NCBI GenBank assembly: GCA_019455105.1
Contig: JACFMZ010000013.1
Location: 1 to 39,737 of the forward strand
Length of the DNA stretch: 39,737 nucleotides
Reading direction: 5' to 3'
Origin: Bacteroidota bacterium
GTDB taxonomy: Bacteria > Bacteroidota > Ignavibacteria > UBA10030 > UBA8401
A model generated the notes under the pieces. The model saw only the letters and a program-made list of their open reading frames with translations. It did not search any database and was not told the origin of the DNA. Both the position numbers and the translations under genes were made by a program. Numbering within the stretch: position 1 is the first letter of the stretch; each line of letters begins with the position of its first letter. This document shows, one piece after another, positions 25,844-33,401 of this stretch.

Positions 25844-26140
25844 TTACTGAGCTTTGTTCGCCGTAAATTCCGGATAATTTAAAAGCCATGTTTGATAATC
25901 CATTTTCCGCAGAATATTTTTTTTCTCAAATTCTACCGCTACTTCGCGCGTTACTTGTTCCGCTTCGGTATAACCGATTTTTGCTTTCTTCATTTTTAAA
26001 AATCCCATAACGCCGTAATGCAAATCGCGAAAGAAAACATTGGACATGTGAAAAAGCGGATAATTCTTTTTCAAATAATTAATAAACTCAACCTGATTGC
26101 CGATGATGTACTGCGATTTTTTGAACCGAATATTCAGCAT
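25844..26140 (-). CDS. 98-residue protein of unknown function within the SUF operon
   Basis: I do not recognise this protein. It has 98 residues, no signal peptide, no membrane helix and no Cys, so it cannot itself bind a cluster through thiols. It is rich in Lys, Phe and Tyr (LNIRFKKSQYIIGNQ at the start, HYGVMGFLKMKKAKIGYTE in the middle, MDYQTWLLNYPEF near the end). Its ATG shares one base with the iscS stop (TAATG) and AAGGAG lies upstream; sufB follows after 39 bases. So it is embedded in the operon and likely works with Fe-S assembly. A specific role cannot be given. Confidence 0.8.
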   Translation of the reverse strand: MLNIRFKKSQYIIGNQVEFINYLKKNYPLFHMSNVFFRDLHYGVMGFLKMKKAKIGYTEAEQVTREVAVEFEKKNILRKMDYQTWLLNYPEFTANKAQ

Positions 26141-27315
26141 TAGCGGACTCCTTCTTTTGAAAATGAACGAAGCTTTTGCACCGTTTGTGTTATTTTTTCT
26201 GAAACATAATTGACTTCTTCTTTCGTGGTAAATCTCCCCAGCCCGAACCGCAGCGTGGAATGCGCCTCTTCAGCCGAAAGACCGATCGCCTTCAGCACAT
26301 GCGAATACGATGCATTGCCGTCTTCCGCCGTGCAGGCAGAACCCGAAGAAAGCGCAATGTCGGTTAATTCCGCCATCAGCATATCGGCATTCACGCCGTT
26401 GAATGTTACGCTGAGATTATTGGAAAGACGCCGGACCGGATCGCCGTTTAATTTCACGTTTTCAATTTTTTGAAGTTTTTCCCAAAGAAGATTTCTTAAT
26501 TCAGAAAGCGTTTTGTTTTCATCAATAAAATTTTCCTGAACAAGCGAGACTGCTTTTCCTAAACCGACAATACCGGGAACATTTACCGTTCCTGAACGAA
26601 ATCCCCGCTCGTGTCCGCCGCCGTGCATTTGCGTTTCAAGAAAAACTTTCGGGTTTTTATTCCGGAGATATAATACGCCTACACCTTTCGGTCCGTAGAT
26701 TTTATGTGAAGAAAATGAAAGAGCATGAATGTTCATCTCCTTCACATTAAAAACTATCTTCCCGATTCCCTGTGTTGCATCGGTATGGAAAAAAATATTT
26801 TTTGCGGAACAGATGGCGCCGATTTCTTCCAGCGGCTGAATAGTGCCAATCTCGTTATTAGTGCTCATTACAGAAACCAGAAGCGTTTTTTCTGTTATCG
26901 CTTTTTCCACATCGCGCGGGTTAACTCTTCCGAACGAATCTACCGGCAGAATTGTAAGAACAAATCCTTTTCGCTCGAGATATCTGCACGTCTCAAGCAC
27001 AGCAGGATGCTCAACGGCTGACGTGATAAGATGATTTCCTTTGCTCTGATATGCTTCAGCAATTCCTTTCAACAGAAGATTGTTGGATTCGGTTGCGCCG
27101 CTGGTAAAAAGAATTTCTCTCGGCTCCGCCTGAAGCATATCCGCAATAATTTTTCTTGCCTGCTCAACGGCTTCTTTCGCAATCCATCCGAACCGATGCT
27201 GCACGCTGGCGGTATTTCCGAAATGCTGCGTAAAGAATGGCTGCATTGCTTCCACAACCCTCGCATCAACGGGAGTGGTTGCGTGATAATCCATATAGAC
27301 AGGCAGATGAACCAT
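26140..27315 (-). CDS. iscS: Cysteine desulfurase, IscS/NifS type (class I)
   Basis: 391 residues. Landmarks are VYMDYHATTPVDARV (about 6-20), FTSGATESNNLLLKG, SAVEHPAVLE, the PLP lysine in LSFSSHKIYGPKGVG (about 202-216), and the catalytic Cys in ALSSGSACTAEDGN (about 327-340), the longer mobile-loop form of class I enzymes. It gives the operon a second desulfurase besides class II SufS. Its ATG overlaps the stop of the Rrf2 regulator by one base (TAATG). The products could serve tRNA thiolation as well as Fe-S assembly; that is inference. Confidence 0.95.
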   Translation of the reverse strand: MVHLPVYMDYHATTPVDARVVEAMQPFFTQHFGNTASVQHRFGWIAKEAVEQARKIIADMLQAEPREILFTSGATESNNLLLKGIAEAYQSKGNHLITSAVEHPAVLETCRYLERKGFVLTILPVDSFGRVNPRDVEKAITEKTLLVSVMSTNNEIGTIQPLEEIGAICSAKNIFFHTDATQGIGKIVFNVKEMNIHALSFSSHKIYGPKGVGVLYLRNKNPKVFLETQMHGGGHERGFRSGTVNVPGIVGLGKAVSLVQENFIDENKTLSELRNLLWEKLQKIENVKLNGDPVRRLSNNLSVTFNGVNADMLMAELTDIALSSGSACTAEDGNASYSHVLKAIGLSAEEAHSTLRFGLGRFTTKEEVNYVSEKITQTVQKLRSFSKEGVR

Positions 27316-27716
27316 TAGACGATTTCCGAAACTTTCATCGATGAAAAAACCTGCTCGAGATTATATTGAATTTTCTCCAGCGGATTTTTAATTGTGCAAT
27401 TATCGTACACGGAACAGGTGTGCTCAATTTTTCCTAAACATTCTGCTATAGCCGGCTGCGTTCCTTCAATAACATGAATAACATCCATAATTGAAATCTG
27501 ATCGGCGGCTCTGGCAAGCGTATAACCGCCAAGCGAACCTTGATAGGAATAAATCACTTTTCCCTTTGCCAGCTTCTGCATAACTTTTGCCAGCAGCTCA
27601 TTGGGAATGTTATACCGTTCCGCAATTTCTTTTACTGTGGAAATTTGATTACCAAGAGAGGCAATGTGCCGAATGGCAATTAAACCATATTCTACTTTTT
27701 TAGAAAGCTTTAACAT
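27315..27716 (-). CDS. Rrf2-family transcriptional regulator (IscR-like) heading the SUF operon
   Basis: 133 residues with an N-terminal winged helix-turn-helix (LSKKVEYGLIAIRHIA, then VKEIAERYNIPNELLAKVMQKLAKGKVI) and the wing QGSLGGYTLAR (about 59-69). Three Cys at positions 93, 101 and 107 form CX7CX5C, close to the CX5CX5C cluster-binding site of E. coli IscR but two residues wider. It probably senses Fe-S status and controls its own operon. First gene of the operon; its ATG lies 84 bases downstream of the -10 element at 27800-27805. Confidence 0.93.
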   Translation of the reverse strand: MLKLSKKVEYGLIAIRHIASLGNQISTVKEIAERYNIPNELLAKVMQKLAKGKVIYSYQGSLGGYTLARAADQISIMDVIHVIEGTQPAIAECLGKIEHTCSVYDNCTIKNPLEKIQYNLEQVFSSMKVSEIV

Positions 27717-27799
27717 ATCCGACTGGAAAAGTCCTATTTATATCCAAAAAAAATCGAAGTATTCACACCAGGTCTCTTTCGTGTAAATCTTCTGATACA

Positions 27800-27828
27800 A
27801 ATATAAGAAATATTTCAAATGTTGACAA
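27800..27828 (-). promoter_or_regulatory. Promoter of the SUF operon
   Basis: On the minus strand TTGTCA (27823-27828) and TATATT (27800-27805) are separated by exactly 17 bases. The -10 also reads TATATTTG (27798-27805), which fits the Bacteroidota consensus TAnnTTTG. The leader would be about 75 bases. Confidence 0.7.
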
Positions 27829-28163
27829 GAACTTTTCGCAGAAGAAAGTTAAAGGTTTGAGAAAAGTTTGTAAAAAATTCTTATCGAAGGATTTTGGTTA
27901 TTAAGAAATAATGCTCAGGTTCTCCCTTCTCACGCATCATTTCCCGAATAATGTAAAATTTGAAAACTCAAATATCAAGTTCTAAACCTTTTCGCGTCGT
28001 TCATCTAAGGGGAAAAAATTCCCAGAGTTGCTATATTCAACGATACTTTTCGCAATTTATAAAAACATCATTTATCTTTTCTGTATAAAATTTTTAAAAA
28101 GTGTTAATTTGAACGTAAATAGAGAATATTTTTGTTACTTCTTATTAACAACTTGGCATAAGA

Positions 28164-28192
28164 TTTACATTGGTAAAGTAATTAAGTATAAT
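28164..28192 (+). promoter_or_regulatory. Promoter of hbd-ackA
   Basis: TTTACA (28164-28169) and TATAAT (28187-28192) are separated by 17 bases, 47 bases before the chosen ATG. Confidence 0.7.
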
Positions 28193-28239
28193 ACGCTCGT
28201 AAATTTTTTAAAAATTTGCACAAAGAAAGCACCTCTATC

Positions 28240-29172
28240 ATGACAAAAAATGCTCAGCTTAATGAAATTCTCGGCGAGCTGCAATTATCCAAAAAAGAGA
28301 GCGACGATATTTCTTCCATTGCCGTTATCGGATTCGGCATTATGGGGCAGGGAATTGCTCACACCATTGCCAACGCCGGAATTGAAGTAACGGTCATTGA
28401 GAAATCCGAAAAACAGCTTAAGAAACAAATGCACGCGCTCGAAGACACGCTCGATTATTTAATTAACCGCTGGTCTATGACCAAAAGCGAAAAGCGCGCG
28501 CTTCTTTCACGCATTCACGGAACAATAGATTTTAACAAAGCGGCGGAATCACCTATTGTTATTGAAGCCGTTGATGAAATTTTTGATTTGAAACAAAAAT
28601 TATTATCAAAGCTGGATGAAATTTGTCCGCCGGATACAATTATTATTTCCAACACCTCATCTTTAAATCTTACCAAGCTTGCATCGGTAACAAAACGTTC
28701 CGATAAAATTATCGGAATGCATTTTCTTAATCCTGTGCCGAAAGTACCGTTGGTAGAAATTGTTCGCGGAATGAAAACTTCCGATGACACGTTTTTAAAA
28801 GTCAAACAGCTTGCTTCACGCTTGGGAAAAACGCCGATTGAAGTTTTTGAATACCCCGGTTTTGTTACTACACGGATTATTATTCCCTTCTTAAATGAAT
28901 CCATGCATGTATTAATGGAAGGTGTTGCCACGGCGGAAAGTATTGATACGGCAATGCGGTTAGGATATAACTTTGAATACGGTCCGCTGGAACTTGCTGA
29001 CAATATGGGTTTGGATGAAGTGCTCGCCTGGATGGAATCTCTCTTTCACGAACTGGGCGATGCAAAATACCGTCCCTGTCCGCTGCTTCGGCGCATGGTG
29101 CGCGAAGGGAAATTAGGAAAGAAAGTTGGAACCGGATTTTTTACATACGATGAATATGGAAAACGTTTATGA
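28240..29172 (+). CDS. hbd: 3-hydroxyacyl-CoA (3-hydroxybutyryl-CoA) dehydrogenase
   Basis: 310 residues from the ATG at 28240; an in-frame TTG eight codons earlier is less likely. The N-terminal Rossmann motif VIGFGIMGQGIAHTIANAG (about 28-46) is followed by the NAD-binding acidic residue in VIEKSEKQ. The catalytic SNTSSLN and HFLNPVPKVPLVEIV stretches (about 140-175) include the active-site His, and the C-terminal dimer domain has YGPLELADNMGLD. An N-terminal extension of about 25 residues precedes the Rossmann fold. It oxidises or forms 3-hydroxybutyryl-CoA in butyrate-type metabolism or beta-oxidation. Its stop overlaps the ackA start (ATGA), suggesting a joint fermentative or energy-conserving role. 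Confidence 0.9.
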   Translation: MTKNAQLNEILGELQLSKKESDDISSIAVIGFGIMGQGIAHTIANAGIEVTVIEKSEKQLKKQMHALEDTLDYLINRWSMTKSEKRALLSRIHGTIDFNKAAESPIVIEAVDEIFDLKQKLLSKLDEICPPDTIIISNTSSLNLTKLASVTKRSDKIIGMHFLNPVPKVPLVEIVRGMKTSDDTFLKVKQLASRLGKTPIEVFEYPGFVTTRIIIPFLNESMHVLMEGVATAESIDTAMRLGYNFEYGPLELADNMGLDEVLAWMESLFHELGDAKYRPCPLLRRMVREGKLGKKVGTGFFTYDEYGKRL

Positions 29173-30377
29173 ATATCTTAGTGCTCAACTGCGGAAGCTC
29201 TTCCGTTAAATATCAATTAATCAATGAAGATACAAAACTTGCTCTGGCGCGCGGAAGCGTTGAACGAGTCGGCACCAGCGGCGCAATTTTAACCAATGTC
29301 CGTTCGGACGGCGATGAAATAAAAGTGACCGGAGATATTTTGGAACACACCACCGCCATTGAATATATTCTGGCAGTGCTGCTTTCAAAAAATCACGGCG
29401 TCATTACCAATAAAAATGAAATTCATGCCGTCGGTCATCGTGTAGTACACGGAGGAGAAACATTCACCGGCTCCGTTCTTATTACGGATGAAGTGATTAA
29501 AGGCATTCGCGATAATTTTGATATTGCGCCCCTTCACAATCCGCATAATCTGCGGGGCATTCACGCCTGCCAGACGCATTTAACCAACATTCCGCAGGTT
29601 GCCGTTTTTGATACGGCGTTTCATCACGAAATTCCGCCTCACGCGTATTTATACGGAATTCCGTATTCGCTTTATTCACAGTATAAAATCCGCCGGTACG
29701 GTTTTCACGGAACCAGCCACGAATATGTTGCTCACCGCGCGGCAGAATTACTTCGCAAAGATATAAAGAAATTAAAACTCATCACCGCTCATCTCGGCAA
29801 CGGCTGCAGCATTACCGCTATTGATAAAGGAATTTCCGTTGATACTTCTATGGGCTTTACGCCGTTAGAAGGATTGCTGATGGGCACGCGAAGCGGAGAT
29901 ATGGATCCTTCGGTGATTTTGTACGTTATGTCGAAAGAAGGTTTAAACTACGCCGAAGCCAATACGCTGCTGAACAAACACAGCGGTCTGCAGGGAATTT
30001 CCGGAGTCAGCAACGATATGCGGGAAGTTATCGCTGAAATGAACGACGGAAATAAACGCGCGAAACTGGCATTCGATGTTTTCTGCTACCGCATAAAAAA
30101 ATATATCGGCAGTTATGCCGCAGCAATGGGAGGCGTTGATGCGGTGATTTTCACCGGCGGCATCGGCGAAAACAGTCCGGATGTTCGAAAAGGTGTGATT
30201 GACAATCTTCAATTTCTCGGAATGGAAATAGACAAAACCGTAAATGCGAATAAGGATAAAGAAAAAGCAATTCACACCAACAAATCAGAGGTGAGCATTT
30301 TCGTTATTCCAACCAATGAAGAATTAATGATTGCCTTACAGACGAAAGAAGTTGTGAAATCAATAAAAAAGAAATAA
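29169..30377 (+). CDS. ackA: Acetate kinase
   Basis: 402 residues, the family length. N-terminal VLNCGSSSVKYQL (about 4-16), GHRVVHGGE, FHGTSHEYVAHRAAELL, LGNGCSI, the DTSMGFTPLEGLLMGTRSGDMDPS signature (about 218-241) and FTGGIGENSP (about 323-332) are all present. It interconverts acetyl phosphate and acetate with ATP formation. The usual partner phosphotransacetylase is not in the window. A T-run terminator follows. Confidence 0.97.
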   Translation: MNILVLNCGSSSVKYQLINEDTKLALARGSVERVGTSGAILTNVRSDGDEIKVTGDILEHTTAIEYILAVLLSKNHGVITNKNEIHAVGHRVVHGGETFTGSVLITDEVIKGIRDNFDIAPLHNPHNLRGIHACQTHLTNIPQVAVFDTAFHHEIPPHAYLYGIPYSLYSQYKIRRYGFHGTSHEYVAHRAAELLRKDIKKLKLITAHLGNGCSITAIDKGISVDTSMGFTPLEGLLMGTRSGDMDPSVILYVMSKEGLNYAEANTLLNKHSGLQGISGVSNDMREVIAEMNDGNKRAKLAFDVFCYRIKKYIGSYAAAMGGVDAVIFTGGIGENSPDVRKGVIDNLQFLGMEIDKTVNANKDKEKAIHTNKSEVSIFVIPTNEELMIALQTKEVVKSIKKK

Positions 30378-30400
30378 CTTATTCCGTTCTTAACAGAGAG

Positions 30401-30437
30401 TGCGGCTGTGTTTTTAAGACATTGCCGCATTTTTTTT
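30401..30437 (+). terminator. Terminator after ackA
   Basis: TGCGGC (30401-30406) pairs with GCCGCA (30424-30429) and is followed by eight T residues. The loop of 17 bases can form a few extra pairs. Confidence 0.75.
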
Positions 30438-30443
30438 ATCTGA

Positions 30444-31532
30444 ATGAAAAAACCAAATGGTATGTTCCGTTTTATACTTACAGCTCTTCTATTTATTTTT
30501 TTAAATTGTACTTCCATAACGGCTCAAGAGAAGAAATATTATTTTTATTCCGGAAAAAAATACGGAACAGAATCGCAGTTCAATCCTCTCTCTCTTATCC
30601 TGAACGGAAGTTACGATGTCGCACAGATTGAAGGAGTCGGAAGAGATATCACAAAATATCCGTATCGGCATGCTTCGCGCGAAATTTTCAGAAATCTTAC
30701 CGACCCGATTTTTTCAATACGGTCGTACGGCACGCAGCATTTTTTTATGGATCAAATTCTGCCGATTAACTTTACGCCGAATCACGGGCAGTGGTGGCCC
30801 AACTACAATCTTCATCTTCTCGGTGGCGGCATGGTGTATGCCCGCACAACGGAATGGTATGTTTATCACGGCTTCCCCGCTCCCGTGTTATTTTCCATCG
30901 GAACTATGGCAGCATACCATTTGATGAATGAAATTGTTGAAAACGGAAATTTTGCGGGACCGAATGTTGACCCGATTGCGGATATTTATTTTTTTGATAT
31001 CGGCGGAATGATTCTTTTCAGCTTCGATGCTGTAAAAGAATTTTTTTCCGAAAAAGTGATACTGGCGGATTGGTCGTTTCAACCTTCATTTTCGCTGCGG
31101 GACGGGACACTGCGAAATAACGGACAGTATTTTTCTTTTAAATGGAAATTCCCTTCTTCGGATAAATGGCACCTTTTTTATCTGGCAGGCATTGATGCCA
31201 TTGTCGGAACATCGTACAAAACAGACGAGTTTTCAATGTTTTCTGTCGGCTTTGGATTTCGCAATAAAAAATTTGAAGTGCTTGATGCAGGAAAAAACCG
31301 GCTGACGGCAAAGCTTGTGTGGAATGTGGGAATTTTTTACGATCGCGAAAATTCACTTCTTGCTTCAGCGTTTTTCAGCGGCACCTATGCGGATGCAGCA
31401 ACGCTCAATATTTATCCCGGTGTCGTTCATCTCGGAAATTTTTCGCCCGGCTTTTTTGTCACCGTTTCGCAAAAGGGAGAGCCGACATTCGGTATTACCA
31501 CTCGCTGGACTCCTGGCATTGCTTGGAATTAA
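30444..31532 (+). CDS. Exported protein of unknown function, probably outer membrane
   Basis: 362 residues. A signal peptide (FRFILTALLFIFLNCTSITAQ) with cleavage expected after ITAQ leaves a mature protein that is rich in Tyr, Phe and Trp, has no Cys and shows alternating hydrophobic stretches (for example YNLHLLGGGMVYAR, WHLFYLAGIDAIVG, FSVGFGFRNKKFEV). This suggests a beta-rich outer-membrane or periplasmic protein. The stretch FAGPNVDPIADIYFFDIGG, with internal hydrophobic segments, is unusual for a porin. I do not recognise the family. The ATG follows the ackA terminator by only six bases and has no ribosome binding site, so ATG 30462 (starting MFRFIL) is a possible start. Confidence 0.72.
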   Translation: MKKPNGMFRFILTALLFIFLNCTSITAQEKKYYFYSGKKYGTESQFNPLSLILNGSYDVAQIEGVGRDITKYPYRHASREIFRNLTDPIFSIRSYGTQHFFMDQILPINFTPNHGQWWPNYNLHLLGGGMVYARTTEWYVYHGFPAPVLFSIGTMAAYHLMNEIVENGNFAGPNVDPIADIYFFDIGGMILFSFDAVKEFFSEKVILADWSFQPSFSLRDGTLRNNGQYFSFKWKFPSSDKWHLFYLAGIDAIVGTSYKTDEFSMFSVGFGFRNKKFEVLDAGKNRLTAKLVWNVGIFYDRENSLLASAFFSGTYADAATLNIYPGVVHLGNFSPGFFVTVSQKGEPTFGITTRWTPGIAWN

Positions 31533-31577
31533 GAATGCATCTTCACTTCGGAGAAATTTTTTAAGCAATTGCCTTTG

Positions 31578-32210
31578 TTAATGGAGAACAACCGTTTTCT
31601 TTTCGGCAATTTCAGCGCTGATTTTTCCTCTGGTAACATCAATAAATTTTTGTTCAAGAAGATTCACTTCTGCCGGCGGAATGAGAACGAAAAGAATGGT
31701 TTTCTCCACATCATAGAATGTTGCATCAATGCGCAGTTTGGAAGAATGAATAAGGTTCATGACGGAATTAGTTACATCGAACGGAAAGGAAATTTTTACG
31801 ATTTGCAATTCGGCTTTGGTAATTTTCTCCACTTGAGAGAGAGCTTCCAAAGCGCTCTCAAAATATGCCCGCCCTAACCCGCCGACGCCTAATTTTGTTC
31901 CGCCGTAATATCGTGTTACAACAACAAGAATATCGGATAGATTTTTTGATTCAACCGCCGATAAAATTTTTATTCCCGCCGTACCGGAAGGTTCACCGTC
32001 ATCGGAAGAGCGTACAAACGAACGCGACGCACCGATTGCCACTGCATAACAATGATGTGTCGCGTCGAAATATTTCTTTTTAATTTCTGCTAAATGTTTT
32101 TTAGCTTCTTCTTCGGATTCAACCGGGAATGCATCGGCGATAAATTTTGAACCTTCTCTTTTTATCAGCGAGTGCGATGCCTGCCGAATCGAAAAATATT
32201 CTTCATCCAT
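31578..32210 (-). CDS. IMPACT/YigZ family protein
   Basis: 210 residues. The UPF0029 signature is complete: DDGEPSGTAGIKIL (about 70-83), then VVVTRYYGGTKLGVGGLGRAY (about 95-115). A C-terminal ferredoxin-like domain (DUF1949 type) follows. Bacterial YigZ proteins are of uncertain function; the eukaryotic relative IMPACT regulates the Gcn2 kinase. Its ATG shares one base with the stop of the porin-like gene upstream (TAATG) and lacks a ribosome binding site, so translation depends on coupling. It converges with the exported unknown; the 45 bases between hold no clear terminator. Confidence 0.92.
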   Translation of the reverse strand: MDEEYFSIRQASHSLIKREGSKFIADAFPVESEEEAKKHLAEIKKKYFDATHHCYAVAIGASRSFVRSSDDGEPSGTAGIKILSAVESKNLSDILVVVTRYYGGTKLGVGGLGRAYFESALEALSQVEKITKAELQIVKISFPFDVTNSVMNLIHSSKLRIDATFYDVEKTILFVLIPPAEVNLLEQKFIDVTRGKISAEIAEKKTVVLH

Positions 32211-33274
32211 TAATACCGGGTCGGGAAATAGACAGCCGCTGTTAAGCGAACAATTTGTGTATCTTTCACCAGCGGAGAATTTCCTTTTTTCATACTTTTA
32301 TCGTACACAATGTTCGGAATAATATGCACTTCAGGAATCGGCGCAAAATCAACCCCGACATTGAGATAAAGATGTCGGTAACTTGCTTCGCGGTAACTGG
32401 CATTGGAAATCGGCAGCGTTACTTTCGGATTTGAATTATTAAAATCATCATCAACAAAATCTACACGAAGTACACCTCGCATTCCTTTTGTAAATTCTAC
32501 CCAAGAAAACACTGAACCGCCAAGCGGTGTTCTGTCTCTTAAAACTTTTTCGATAGCAAATTTTTTGTCAATCCGGTAAAAAGCTTCTACGCCGAGTGCA
32601 AATGTCTGCGAAGTCATTCCGTAGAAAAATTTTCCGGTGAGAGAGCTTTTTCCTGTTGCAACATTTTCATAATCTACATAAAAATCTAAAACGTTGTTCT
32701 TATCCAGCCACGAACCGAATGAGAGATAGAGTTTTTTCAATTTATTATTTTCTCCAAACACCCCGCTTCCGTTTCCGGCCATAAGATTGTAATAGAATGA
32801 ACTTGAAGTGCTGCTTAATTCAATTCCTTTATCATAACCCTGCGTGAAACCGTTCCGGTCTAAAATCATTTTATCAAGAGCGCGGTATTCCCAGATTTTT
32901 TCCGGCATTTTGCTTGCTTCGGTTTTCATTAATCCGAATGTTAACGCATTCTGCGGAAAAATATTATTGATGCGCAAATATCCTTCCTGCAGATAGTTAC
33001 CGGCAGCTTCATACATAACCCGCGTGTAAAGATTCTGGTTAAAATAATATTCATAACCGATATTAGCGCGCGTAAATTCAAACTGGCTGCGCCCGCCGGT
33101 TGCAACGGAAGGATTCGCAGCTGTCGGTTCATTCAAATAATATTCTGCATGATTAAAAATTGTTCCTATAACGCGTCCGCCGCGGGGAGTTTTTGCTTTT
33201 TGAACTGTTTGAGAAAATGTAAAAGAAAACAATAAAAGAGAGAAGACAACAATCAACAGGGAACTTTTTTTCAT
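32210..33274 (-). CDS. Porin-like outer-membrane protein
   Basis: 354 residues. The signal peptide is KKSSLLIVVFSLLLFSFTFSQ. The mature part has alternating beta strands (QFEFTRANIGYEYYF, LYTRVMYEAAG, VLDFYVDYENV, FALGVEAFYRID) and ends in the aromatic residue Tyr (AAVYFPTRY), as barrel proteins do. The layout resembles the phosphate-selective porin (OprP/O) type of carbohydrate or anion porins, but the substrate is unknown. A ribosome binding site AGAAAGGA lies upstream and a promoter precedes it. It is co-transcribed with the IMPACT-family gene. Confidence 0.78.
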   Translation of the reverse strand: MKKSSLLIVVFSLLLFSFTFSQTVQKAKTPRGGRVIGTIFNHAEYYLNEPTAANPSVATGGRSQFEFTRANIGYEYYFNQNLYTRVMYEAAGNYLQEGYLRINNIFPQNALTFGLMKTEASKMPEKIWEYRALDKMILDRNGFTQGYDKGIELSSTSSSFYYNLMAGNGSGVFGENNKLKKLYLSFGSWLDKNNVLDFYVDYENVATGKSSLTGKFFYGMTSQTFALGVEAFYRIDKKFAIEKVLRDRTPLGGSVFSWVEFTKGMRGVLRVDFVDDDFNNSNPKVTLPISNASYREASYRHLYLNVGVDFAPIPEVHIIPNIVYDKSMKKGNSPLVKDTQIVRLTAAVYFPTRY

Positions 33275-33309
33275 AGAAAATCCTTTCTCAAGATTGTGTG
33301 AGCTGTTTC

Positions 33310-33338
33310 AAAATAAAAGATTTTAACCTTGTTTGCAA
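33310..33338 (-). promoter_or_regulatory. Promoter of the porin-like gene
   Basis: On the minus strand TTGCAA (33333-33338) and TATTTT (33310-33315) are separated by 17 bases, 35 bases before the start codon. Confidence 0.55.
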
Positions 33339-33347
33339 TACTTTACA

Positions 33348-33378
33348 TTGTTTCTTCATAAATTTAATTGTACGTTTA
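33348..33378 (+). promoter_or_regulatory. Possible Bacteroidota-type promoter of bshA
   Basis: TTG (33348-33350) is followed after 20 bases by TACGTTTA, one mismatch from TAnnTTTG. This is the same arrangement as seen before the SUF operon. Weak evidence on its own. Confidence 0.35.
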
Positions 33379-33401
33379 GGCAAATTTTTCTAAGGAATTG
33401 A

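Larger units (their letters stand above)
27717..28239. other. Divergent intergenic region (523 bases) between SUF operon and hbd
   Basis: It holds a promoter for each side (described separately). Also present are a short GGGAA/TTCCC inverted repeat at about 28011-28023 and a GACT-GGAAA-AGTC dyad at 27721-27733 just before the regulator start. The central stretch of about 27850-28150 is AT-rich and I see no RNA gene, tRNA or convincing frame in it. Confidence 0.7.

Noticed and set aside
27822-27827. TTGACA on the plus strand
   Set aside because: No matching -10 follows at 16-18 bases, and no plus-strand gene begins nearby; it is the complement of the SUF promoter -35.
28028-28239. Plus-strand frame of about 70 codons in the divergent gap
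   Set aside because: It is AT-driven (Ile, Lys, Phe, Tyr rich), has no ribosome binding site, and runs through the hbd promoter.
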